Source: Linum tenue | Lineage: Eukaryota; Streptophyta; Magnoliopsida; Malpighiales; Linaceae | DNA: 64,000 bases | Direction: 5' to 3' | Assembly (NCBI GenBank): GCA_946122785.1 | Contig: CAMGYJ010000006.1 | Span: 48,132,066-48,196,065, forward strand | Shown: piece by piece, positions 48,633 through 57,513 of the stretch | Layout: each line of letters opens with the position of its first letter | Numbering within the stretch: position 1 is the first letter of the stretch | Made by a program: the position numbers and the translations under genes | The notes under the pieces: model-generated | Database searches by the model: none | The model's input: the letters and a program-made list of their open reading frames with translations, nothing else | Told to the model about the DNA's origin: nothing

Positions 48633-49796
48633 CAGAGACGGAGCCAGGAATTGGCCGTCGGGGTCCGGATTTCGCACACTATAATTGAGAAAAGGTGTTA
48701 AAATTAATTAAAATAATAAAATATTTTAATATTATTTAAACCAATTAAATGTATATTAAAGTAACTCAAAATAAGATCCAAAGTAGAAAAAAAAAATGAT
48801 AGGTTCAATATATATTAAGAGAACGAATAAACCAATTAAATGTATTTCAATGTAGTAACACGTTTCATTTTCACATAAAATAATATATGCAATAATACCA
48901 TGGCATATTTAAGATAATATGAGAAGAAAAAAATAAATTATTAAAGCATTTTAATATTATTTAACTCAATATATTTTCAAAATTAAAAATAAATACCTTA
49001 AATATGCCTTAAAAATAAATACCTTAAGTATTTGAAAAAATATTTATTCATTATCTTGCCAAACGTATTCTTACAATTTGTAATTTGAAAATATTTAAAA
49101 CAATTAAATGTATATTAAAGTAACTCAAAATAAGATCCAAAGTAAAAAAAAATGATAGGTTCGATATATATTAAGAGAACGAATAAACCAATTAAATGTA
49201 TTTCAATGTAGTAACACGTTTCATTTTCACATAAAATCATATATGCACTAATACTATGACATGTTTAAGATAATATGAGAAGAAAAAAATAAATTATTAA
49301 TGCATTTTAATATTATTTAACTCAGTATATTTTCAAAATTAAAAATAAATACCTACTAATATTAGTATTTGAAAAAATATTTATTCATTATCTTCCCAAA
49401 CGTATTCTTAAAATTTGTAATTTGAAAATATTAAATAATATAATTTGAATTAAGTTACTTGAGTAAAAGAAAATATAAATTTGACTTTTGAACTTCACTT
49501 TGAAAAGAAAACAATTTAATATGACAAAATACATACATCTTTAAAAGGAAACGGTTTAATAGGGGCTTAACTAAAAATATAAACAAACACTGCAACAAGT
49601 TTCGAACCATAGACCAAGATAGTTTTTCATCCGCTAGACTACTACTCATTTTTGTGTTATAATTGTGCACTCGAACCTATACATCTCTTTTTCAGTTTAT
49701 ACGAAAATTTTAATATGCTTGGTATGTCTATACGTAATTTTCAAAATTCTCATGGGGGCCGTGGCTCTCCCGAGAGCCTACCTAGCTCCGCCCCTG
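48633..49796. mobile_element. hAT element of Tip100 type, non-autonomous
   Basis: 1,164 bp. Ends are CAGAGACGGAGCCAGG at left and, in complement, CAGGGGCGGAGCTAGG at right, like the CAGGGGCGGAG terminus I recall for Tip100. The duplication CAGAGAGG is perfect at 48625-48632 and 49797-49804. The interior is AT-rich and contains a tandem duplication (48742-49434). No transposase. Confidence 0.93.
48742..49434. repeat. Two-copy tandem repeat, period about 359 bases
   Basis: Unit 1 is 48742-49100 and unit 2 is 49101-49434. Both start CAATTAAATGTATATTAAAG and end near TTTGAAAATATT. They differ by scattered changes and small gaps. Confidence 0.85.
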
Positions 49797-49804
49797 CAGA
49801 GAGG

Positions 49805-50645
49805 AGTGATGACATTGGGAGTATGTGGATTTTAATTAATTTGTATTTTGCTAATTTAGGATAAATAGGTTTTAATTCAAAAAAAGAGGAAAATGAGTTC
49901 CAACCCGTTATACAAACCCCCATTAGATTTTCCCAATTAATCTCTACCCTTAACTTTGCCAAACCCGTTACCTTTGCCTTTTAAGGCTTTATTCCCCAAC
50001 GCAAACCCCATCCCTATAAATTCCCCACCCCATTCCATTACTCACTCCCCCAGCCGCACAACGGAAAGGAACAAAATAAATAGAACCCCTACCCAATGAT
50101 CCCATCTCCCTGTTGCAACCTATCCCCGCATGCATGACCCAACTCTCCCATCCAGTCCTAGCCAACACCCCAGTCCGCTCCACTTGTCCCTCGCACCCGC
50201 GACATCCGCTGGCAGTCCCTACCCCGATCGCTCATCATCCATGCTACCATCATCGTCGTCGACGTTGGTGTTTTCATATGGCGTTGTAGAGATAGGTTCC
50301 CGATCTTCCCTGTCCCAAGCTCGATCATTAAACTCCGATTAACCCAACAAATACACTTGATGATCGTAGAGGCCAACCCCAGGAGCATCAAGCTCTCGAC
50401 GAAACCGAGTTTCAACGTCGAATGAGGGAGAACCTAGCTTCGAAAGTTTGTAGCGTAAATCAGATAGTTCAGGTACCAATTCTGTCTATTCGAAAAGTAT
50501 AAGGACTATTTTGGTAATTCGATTGCATTCTGCGAGAAAATGTTGCGATAAGTCCCCCATATTTCCAGTACGATCTATCCGAGTCCTTGATATTTCAAAA
50601 ATTGACAATGGGCTGAAAGTCTTTTTTCTCATGGATATTATTATG
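49805..50645 (+). other. Probable old LTR or promoter-like sequence before element E
   Basis: No gene. A CCCTATAAATTCCCC box (about 50012-50026) is followed by a C-rich leader and a stretch typical of Ty3 LTRs (ACTATTTTGGTAATTCG, about 50508). It joins 60694-60718 and 62963 onward when E and the LINE are removed. Assignment as a chromovirus LTR is a guess. Confidence 0.35.
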
Positions 50646-50650
50646 TTACG

Positions 50651-52009
50651 TGATAACGATATAATTACATGATTTTATACCCCTATTTCTTATCCATTTG
50701 CGGAGCATGGTTGTGTGTTTTGGCCTATTTTACGCCGGGTTGTGTTACTTTGTCCTATTTCAGGTCCCAGGCGTCAAAGGGAAGGCCAAGCACGAGTTTC
50801 GGATCGTTTGCAAGTCGTTTGGACGAGCCAGGGCCAAAACACGGGCAGGAGGCCCTCAGAACACGGCCGTGTTCCGGTGACCGTGCTTTTTAGGCCGAGG
50901 CTTCCAAGGGTGGCGTGCACAACCTAAAAAACACGGGCAGGCCTGAGGAAAGCACGGCCGTGTTTTAGCCTGAACACGACCGTGTTTTCAAGCTGCCCGT
51001 GGCCGTGCTTTTAAGGCTGAGGCAAAACACGGGCGGGCTGAGGCAAAACACGGCCGTGCCCTCGACCGTGTTTTGGCCAATGATGCCCTTTTAGGCAGAT
51101 TTCAGCCAAATTGAGAGGGGATTCGAGTTTTTGGAGAGATAGAACGATTCCTAGAGAGAGAAAGCGACGAACAAGAGTCTCCAAGTGCCCTAGATCGATC
51201 TTCAACACCATTGGAGCTTGGTTTTGAGCTTGGAGAAGTGCCGATTCAACGTCCAGGAGCAGAAATCCATCTTCACAGTATGATTTCCGCGTCTGATTCT
51301 GCTTTTGCTTCTCTCTCCATGGAGTAGTTCTCCCATTCATCTGGGTGTGGGAAACCCTAGTTCTGTATGTTGAGATTGATTGTATGAACCCAAGTACTGA
51401 TTCTGTGATTGATTATATTCGATTGAGGTTTTATGATTGAATGACTTGAATCCTGATCAAATTCCTGTTGTTTCTGCTTTAACCTAGAATGAGAATATCT
51501 GCCTAGGTTAATAGAGTATCCTTGATTGAAGGTAGGGAGTTGGTGACTTTAGTCGAGGAGCCAACTCACTATTCTGTACCGGATTTACTCCGGTAGTGGA
51601 GGTTTTGTTCTTAGGGCCTCAATCTGTCGACTCCGGTGGAGGTTAGTCGCCCGCTAGAGAGTCAGATTGAGAGGGTCTGAAGACCTTTAGTCGAGACTTC
51701 AGGCTGTTTAAGAACCTTCCGCAGTATAATCTTCATAGAAACTGAACTTGGTAATTACAATCCGGCTTAACTGCAGACTAGGGGGAACCATATCCGGGTG
51801 ACCTCTTTAACCTGAATACAACCAGTTTACTTGCTTTGTTTGTTTGGTAGTTTAGACTTGCACTCCAGTTTTATTGCTAGATAACAAGAACTCATTGAGT
51901 AGTCAGCAAATCTAGGACCCGGGTTGACATATAAACCTAACCCGCTATACTACGCTTTAGGAAGTGGTTTCACTTGGCCAATTCCTAGGGTGACAGTAGA
52001 AGTGAGTCA
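50651..52009 (+). repeat. Element E 5' LTR
   Basis: TGATAACG...GTGAGTCA. It holds three palindromic sets built from ACACGGGC, ACACGGCCGTGT and GCCCGTG words at 50838-51072, then a purine-rich stretch that may begin the transcript. A minus frame at 51340-51011 is an LTR artefact, repeated at 60019-59690. Confidence 0.96.
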
Positions 52010-52015
52010 AGTTTT

Positions 52016-52032
52016 TGGCGCCGTTGCCGGGG
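52016..52032 (+). other. Primer-binding site of element E (tRNA-Asp)
   Basis: TGGCGCCGTTGCCGGGG, the exact complement of the tRNA-Asp 3' end including CCA, six bases after the LTR. Confidence 0.9.
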
Positions 52033-52149
52033 ACTGCTAGGTTGTTGAAGAAAAGTGATTTCCGTTACTCTAGCTTTTCTTTTCGCTTTGTTTGCTTTGT
52101 CCCACTTGTGCCTTCACGGGTTGCTTGCTTGAGTGTGTGCAGGTAGTGC

Positions 52150-54975
52150 ATGACCCGTAGCCAGTCAGGAGGTTTACTGCCGTTGGATCCAGAGCTTGAA
52201 CGCACTTGCCGCCAACTTAGGAGACAGCAGCGAGCTAGACTGGTTACGGGAGAGCGCATAGACGGCCACTTGACCAGCGATTCTGAGGAAGAGTACGAGA
52301 TGGAGGGCGAAGACATCCCACAACCGGGGAATGCTCGACAGGTTCCCCCGGTGAATCAGCATCCACCACCACCGCCGGGTCCCACCTTGGAGTACTACTA
52401 TACTCCACGGATTGCTGACATCCACCCGGTCATCCTCTATCCACCCGTCCCAGCAAATAACTTCGAGATCAAGCCAGGCTGGATTCAGCTCATCACATCC
52501 TCTATCCAGTTCCATGGCTTGAAGGATGAGGAAGCCCGGGCACACCTTTCCCGTTTTCTGCAGCTGACGAACGGGTTCAAGCTGAATGGTGTTCCGGATG
52601 AGGCAATCCGCCTTCACCTGTTCCCCCATTCTCTGGCGGGGAATGCTAAGAGGTGGTTGGAGACCCAGCCCCCTTTGTCCATCACCTCTTGGGACGATCT
52701 GGCTGACAAGTTCGTGCACCGGTATTATCCGGCGTCGAAGACCACGGAGATACAGCGGGAGATCACTCACTTCCGCCAGGAGCCAGATGAGTCCCTTCGT
52801 GATGCATGGGAGCGGTACATGGGATACTTCTGGCAGTGTCCCCATCATGGCTTCAGCGATGCTTTCACAGTGGGGAACTTCTACAGTGCCATCACCCCAG
52901 ACAGCCAGAGGGTGATCGAGTCTCTATGCCCAGGAGGGGATATCCTTACTAAGACTCCACCCGAGCTGAACCAGATGATCAGTACTTTGGCTGCCCGCGA
53001 TCATTCCTGGGGGCAGAGCAGCAGAGGCAGACATTCCAGGGACCGTGGTGTGCACGCCATGGAGACCAGATCCGGGCTCGAGCAGCAGGTAGCTGAGCTA
53101 GTGCAGGCATTGAAGCAGCCCAACAGTCTTATTCCGGGCAGAGGTTTGGCTACACCTCCAGTTGCGCAGTGTCAGTGGTGTGAGAGCCCGAATCACCTCG
53201 TGGAGGATTGTCAGTCTATGAGGGAGTCTTCTACTCCCCAAGAGCAGGTGGACTTCATAGCAAATGCTCGGCGCCTGGACCCATACAGCAACACCTACAA
53301 TGAGGGATGGCGCCAGCATCCCAACTTTGCCTGGAGCAATAACACCGCCAAGCCACCTGGTTTCCCAGCACCAGCTGGTGGCTTTCAGCAGAGGCAGCCC
53401 TACCAGGCTCGACAGGGGCCAGCTCCACAGCAGCAGCCCTACCAGCCTCGACAAGGGCAACCCTTCCAACAGCCCCAGCGCCAGTTTGCCGAGCCAACAG
53501 CGGCTCCAGCTCCAGACACTCAGATGACGAAGCTGGAAAATATTCTAGCTTCATTCATGACGAGCACTCAGGCGACTATCACGAGGTTGGACCAGAGTGT
53601 AGCCTCACTGGAGGCAGGACAGAGGAATCAGGGTGCCATTCTGCAGGATCTCCAGCACCAGATAGGGGGCTTAGCTCGCCAGAACACTACGAGGGCACCG
53701 GGGACTCTGCCTGCCACCACTGTCCCCAATCCTCGCGGCCCTCACGAGACTGCCCATGCCATTTTCACCAGGAGCGGCAGGCCTACATCAGCTGATCCTG
53801 CCCCGACCAGGCAGGAGGAACCACTACCTGCTTCAGCACTTCCAGCCGGTGATGCAGAAGTGCGGGTGGAGAAGGAAGCCCCTGCTCCCAAGCCACAACC
53901 AGTGGTGAAGGAGCACGTACCTCAGCTTCCCTTCCCCACTCGCCTCCATAAAGATAAGCTGGAGACTGAGTTTGCCAAGTTTATGGCAATGTTGAAGCAG
54001 CTCAACATCAGCGTACCATTTGTGGAGGCACTGTCGAAGATGCCCAAGTACGCGAAGTTCATGAAAGATCTCTGCACCAACAAGAAGAAACTTGGGGATC
54101 TTTCGACAGTGCTGCTGAGCGAGGAATGTTCTGCCATCCTGCAGAACAAGCTGCCCGAAAAGCGCAAGGATCCAGGGAGTTTTACTATCCCTCTTACTAT
54201 TGGCAGCATGCATGTAGGAAAGTCCTTGGCGGACCTAGGAGCTAGCATTAATGTCATGCCATATAAATTGTTCAAAAAGCTAGACCTAGGTGAACTTAGC
54301 CCTACTAGGATGAGCATTCAGCTAGCTGATCGTTCTGTGGTGCATCCTAGGGGTATCATAGAGGATTTGCTTGTTAATGTGGGTGCATTCACATATCCTG
54401 TTGATTTTGTTATTCTGGATATAAATGATGATGTGGATGTGCCTTTGATTCTGGGTAGACCATTTCTTGCCACCGCCAAGGCATTGATTGATGTGCATGA
54501 TGGTAAGCTGATTCTGCGTGCTGGGGATGAACAGGCTACTTTTTCTGTGACTGAGTTTGATCACTGTGCTATGATTGCTGTCACCCCTGTGCATCCTATT
54601 TCTGATCAGGTACACGAGCCTGTCGTGTATCCTTCTGCACCTCTCATTTTGCAGGACCCTCCTATCATTCCTTCGCCGCCACTCCATCCAGCCTCGCCTC
54701 CGAACAAAAGGCTCAAGGAGGAGTGGCGGCCGAAGCCGCAGGTGGCTAAGCCTGCACGGAAGAAGAGTGGAGACCACTATGAGCTGGTCCCACCCCCAGC
54801 ACCACGACCACCCTGGCCATCCGAGTACTCACTCGCCTGCATCTTGCCGGATGGCCAGGTCGAGCTGACCGATGCTGGTGGTTGTAACCGTCGGGTGCAC
54901 GGTCACCACCTGAAGCTGTACCTCAAGAGCGATGTGGATCCGCTCTTGGAGGCACCTGTTCCTGCACCTCCCTGA
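52150..54975 (+). CDS. gag-pro: Element E gag-protease polyprotein with a short pol tail
   Basis: 941 residues, intact. Gag forms the particle that packages element RNA; the protease would cleave the polyprotein. Visible parts: acidic N-terminus (residues 45-57); gag core (about 95-290; ANNFEIKPG, AGNAKRWLE, CPHHGF); zinc knuckle CQWCESPNHLVEDC (about 341-354); Gln/Pro-rich linker (about 395-450); coiled part (about 455-510); protease with SLADLGASINVMPY (about 691) and LILGRPFLATAKALIDV (about 770). From about residue 815 it is Pro-rich and ends with VHGHHLKLYL (about 915), resembling the last residues of Athila integrase. RT to integrase core is absent, as if deleted in frame. The start is supported by the matching start of element D gag. 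Confidence 0.93.
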   Translation: MTRSQSGGLLPLDPELERTCRQLRRQQRARLVTGERIDGHLTSDSEEEYEMEGEDIPQPGNARQVPPVNQHPPPPPGPTLEYYYTPRIADIHPVILYPPVPANNFEIKPGWIQLITSSIQFHGLKDEEARAHLSRFLQLTNGFKLNGVPDEAIRLHLFPHSLAGNAKRWLETQPPLSITSWDDLADKFVHRYYPASKTTEIQREITHFRQEPDESLRDAWERYMGYFWQCPHHGFSDAFTVGNFYSAITPDSQRVIESLCPGGDILTKTPPELNQMISTLAARDHSWGQSSRGRHSRDRGVHAMETRSGLEQQVAELVQALKQPNSLIPGRGLATPPVAQCQWCESPNHLVEDCQSMRESSTPQEQVDFIANARRLDPYSNTYNEGWRQHPNFAWSNNTAKPPGFPAPAGGFQQRQPYQARQGPAPQQQPYQPRQGQPFQQPQRQFAEPTAAPAPDTQMTKLENILASFMTSTQATITRLDQSVASLEAGQRNQGAILQDLQHQIGGLARQNTTRAPGTLPATTVPNPRGPHETAHAIFTRSGRPTSADPAPTRQEEPLPASALPAGDAEVRVEKEAPAPKPQPVVKEHVPQLPFPTRLHKDKLETEFAKFMAMLKQLNISVPFVEALSKMPKYAKFMKDLCTNKKKLGDLSTVLLSEECSAILQNKLPEKRKDPGSFTIPLTIGSMHVGKSLADLGASINVMPYKLFKKLDLGELSPTRMSIQLADRSVVHPRGIIEDLLVNVGAFTYPVDFVILDINDDVDVPLILGRPFLATAKALIDVHDGKLILRAGDEQATFSVTEFDHCAMIAVTPVHPISDQVHEPVVYPSAPLILQDPPIIPSPPLHPASPPNKRLKEEWRPKPQVAKPARKKSGDHYELVPPPAPRPPWPSEYSLACILPDGQVELTDAGGCNRRVHGHHLKLYLKSDVDPLLEAPVPAPP

Positions 54976-55250
54976 GTATCCACCATGGGCGTCCAGCTAA
55001 AAGACGGTAAAGAAGCGCTTGTGGGGAGGCAACCCCACCACGGTTTGCATTTCTACCCTTTGTTTTTATTTTCTTTTCTTTTTGTCAGTTTTTGCGTCAT
55101 AGAGTCAGTCTGGAGTCTGTCTGGAATGTATGTCGTGCCCCTGGCGGTGCCTTTTAATGTGCCATTGGGTAAATTTTCGAGCCGGGGCACGAATGAGTTT
55201 GGGTGGTTTGAAATCGGAAGTTGGAAATTCACCATTCTGGGCTCGGCATA
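54976..55250 (+). other. Spacer after gag-protease
   Basis: Contains the conserved stretch AAAGACGGTAAAGAAGCGCT (54999-55018), also present in worn form in element A and in the fragment near 47800. This fits its being a retained piece of the ancestral element. No gene. Confidence 0.6.
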
Positions 55251-55510
55251 AAAAACACGGGCAGCAGGGGGGTCAAAACACGGCCGTGTTTTGCCCCCTG
55301 GCCGCCCGTGTTTTAATCTTTTGCACCTGGTGCGCGCGGACATAAAAACACGGGCTCTGGGGGTTCAGAACACGGCCGTGTTCTGCCCAAAGCCCGCCCG
55401 TGTTTTTAAGGTGGGGGAGCACGGGCTCGGCCATAAAAACACGGGCGGGCCAAGGCCAAACCACGGCCGTGTTTTGGCCGCCCGTGTTTTGACTCCCCCC
55501 CCTATAAAAG
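55251..55510 (+). promoter_or_regulatory. Element E: palindrome array and TATA box ahead of ORF2
   Basis: Three sets, each of outer arm ACACGGGC, inner palindrome ACACGGCCGTGT (CCACGGCCGTGT in the third) and outer arm GCCCGTGT: 55255/55278/55304, 55348/55370/55396 and 55439/55461/55480. Immediately after comes a C-run and TATAAAAG (55503-55510), then a pyrimidine-rich leader with AAACCCTAGCCGCC. The same sets occur in the LTR. I infer an internal promoter for ORF2. Confidence 0.65.
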
Positions 55511-56283
55511 CAAATTTTTCCCCTTCTCCCTCATTTCCCCCCATTTTCAGAAACCCTAGCCGCCTCCCCCCCCCTCTCTCTCGCCGGAAATCGCCCTCCT
55601 CCCTCCCCTCTTTGGTTTTTCGGCCATTTCTTGCTCCCCCGACCTCCAAATCAAAAACCGCGACCTCCCCCACGCTCCTGGCGTCGAGGAGCACATTCCC
55701 CAGAGGTTTGGTTGAGTTTGGCCGAGGTTGGGTCGCCGGCGGTGAGTTCTCCGGCGAGCCTCCGGTGAGTTTTCCGGCGACTTAGGGGGATTTTTGCTCT
55801 TTTCTTCACCTTTCTCCGGGTAACTACTTGCGTCTCCAGGTGTGTTCATCCTCCCTTTTCTTGTAATTTTGGAGAATCGTTACCTAGAGTTAGGTGAAGA
55901 ACTTGGAATGTGCTTGAATGTGCGATTGCTTGGGTAGGCCGATGGTTTTCTTTGCATGCTCTGTTCTATCTAGGGATTTCAGTCCCTCGGCCTACCGTTG
56001 CATGTGGGAGTTAATTCCTGGTTTGGGGTATTTTGGATGTGGTTGGTTTCTTGGGTTGTTGATTGTTTCCCGGGGGCCTAGTCCGCTGTCCCAATCGATT
56101 GATTTGAGGGCCCCCGGTGAATTTGGCTGTGTGCGTTGTTGTGTGATGGGGATGTTTGTTGTTCTCCGGGAGTCTAGTCCACTGTCCATATCTTCCGATA
56201 TGAGGACTCCCGGTGTGATCTTCACTAACATTGACCCCGTTTGCTCGTGTTTCCTTTTGTCCGTTCTTGTGCTATGCAGGATC
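55511..56283 (+). other. Probable ORF2 leader with an intron
   Basis: Donor-like GTGAGT lies at 55742 and 55764. An acceptor-like GTGCTATGCAG ends at 56279, four bases before the ORF2 ATG. Splicing would remove about 0.5 kb, including an open frame from 55918 that joins ORF2. Element A has a similar acceptor directly before its ORF2 ATG. Confidence 0.55.
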
Positions 56284-57513
56284 ATGGAAGCCTACCTAGA
56301 CCAGTTGAGCATCACCCAGCGCCATGCACTGCGGACTATCCGCACCCGCACCATCCCCGAGCACCTGCACCTTGATTTTGAGGTGTTCGATGGCCTTCAC
56401 GCCCGGCCGCAGATGGAGGCCGCTGTGCGGGCGTATGGTTGGCGGCGCCTGCTCTGCCTTGCTGAGTCCACTTATCAAGAGCTCGTCTGGGAGTTCTATG
56501 CCTCCTTCCGCCACAACCAGAGGGGGAATGCCGACCACAGTAACGCCGTTCAATTCACACTTGGCGGGGTCGAGCACTCCATCAGCTACTGGGAATTCGC
56601 CAATGCACTCCGGGTGAATTCCCCCCACGCCAGCGACGGGGTCCTGCGCTTGGACCTCACCGATCCCACCGATTTCCCTTGCCAGGCATACTTCCGGCAG
56701 ATCTGTCATCCCGACTACGTGGATGTGGAGTACATCGCCAGCCAGACGAGAGGCTCTCTCCTCCGACCAGAGTGGCGCATCCTCAACCACTTGTTGTGCA
56801 CCTCCTACACCCCCAGCAAGGGCTCGGCCAACCGGGTCACCCTCCGGACTCTCTGGTTCATGGAGGCGATGGGTCGCTCTGAGGACACCATCCAGCTAGG
56901 CTCGGTGGTCGCCCGGACGTTCGCGAAAGCTGCTGCCAGCCAGAGTCGCGCCCTTGTCTGTGGCCCGGTCATCACGGCCCTCGCTCGCTACTACGGGGTC
57001 GACATCACCGGGATGACTCTGGTCCACGGCCCCACTCCACTCAGTGTGGCCACCCTCCGTCATCAGCATCTGGTGGCCCGCCAGGGGCGTGTTCAGTGGA
57101 TTGCGGGGTTTCCCCAGCCACCTGCGCCCGCCGAGGGCGACCAGGCAGAGTCCAGCGCTGCTGGATCCCGCCGGGTTCCTCGCCGCGCCACTCCTCATGC
57201 TCAGGCTCCCGCGAGCCCCGCTGCTGCCCCCCGCTCTCCTGCCCCCCGGTCTCCTCCACCAGTGGTGGTGCCCATCTCCGATCAGTTAGCGGCTATCGCT
57301 CAGCAGAACGAGCGCATCCTGGCCGGCCAGGACCTCATTCACACCCGCCTGGATCGCGAGCGGGACCGCGGCCGTCGTCTGATGTCCGGCCAGCACTACA
57401 TCATGTCCTACCTGGGCATGGACCCGAGCGCCGTGTATTATCCTTTCGTCCAGTCCCCGGGGTTTGAGGACCAGTACCCACCACCTTCCGGCGATGGTGG
57501 CGATGACTGCTAG
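56284..57513 (+). CDS. Element E ORF2, conserved protein of unknown function
   Basis: 409 residues from the ATG at 56284 (MEAYLDQLSITQRHALRTIR). I prefer this ATG to the one at 55918 because an acceptor-like site lies just before it and A's copy starts at the same place. The N-terminal two thirds (about 1-270) is a compact domain with short conserved pieces: FDGLHARPQ, YQELVWEFYASF, GGVEHSISYWEFANAL, PEWRILNHLL, VTLRTLWFMEAM. It resembles proteins annotated as 'putative plant transposon protein' in Athila-type elements. Then comes a Pro/Ala-rich linker (about 280-330) and a short coiled part (about 335-365). I see no transmembrane segment, so it is not an obvious envelope protein. Function unknown. 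Confidence 0.85.
   Translation: MEAYLDQLSITQRHALRTIRTRTIPEHLHLDFEVFDGLHARPQMEAAVRAYGWRRLLCLAESTYQELVWEFYASFRHNQRGNADHSNAVQFTLGGVEHSISYWEFANALRVNSPHASDGVLRLDLTDPTDFPCQAYFRQICHPDYVDVEYIASQTRGSLLRPEWRILNHLLCTSYTPSKGSANRVTLRTLWFMEAMGRSEDTIQLGSVVARTFAKAAASQSRALVCGPVITALARYYGVDITGMTLVHGPTPLSVATLRHQHLVARQGRVQWIAGFPQPPAPAEGDQAESSAAGSRRVPRRATPHAQAPASPAAAPRSPAPRSPPPVVVPISDQLAAIAQQNERILAGQDLIHTRLDRERDRGRRLMSGQHYIMSYLGMDPSAVYYPFVQSPGFEDQYPPPSGDGGDDC

Noticed and set aside
51011..51340. 109-codon minus frame, repeated at 59690-60019
   Set aside because: LTR sequence of element E read backwards over the palindrome array; the two copies are simply the two LTRs.
55255..55487. CRISPR-like array of palindromic repeats
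   Set aside because: The repeats are outer-inner-outer palindromes without uniform spacers, in a plant retrotransposon; no cas genes.
55918..56283. Upstream extension of ORF2 to the ATG at 55918
   Set aside because: A splice-acceptor-like site lies just before the ATG at 56284, the extension repeats non-coding hairpin words, and element A's copy starts at the later ATG.
56284..57513. ORF2 as a retroviral-type envelope protein
   Set aside because: No signal peptide, transmembrane segment or fusion-like stretch is visible.
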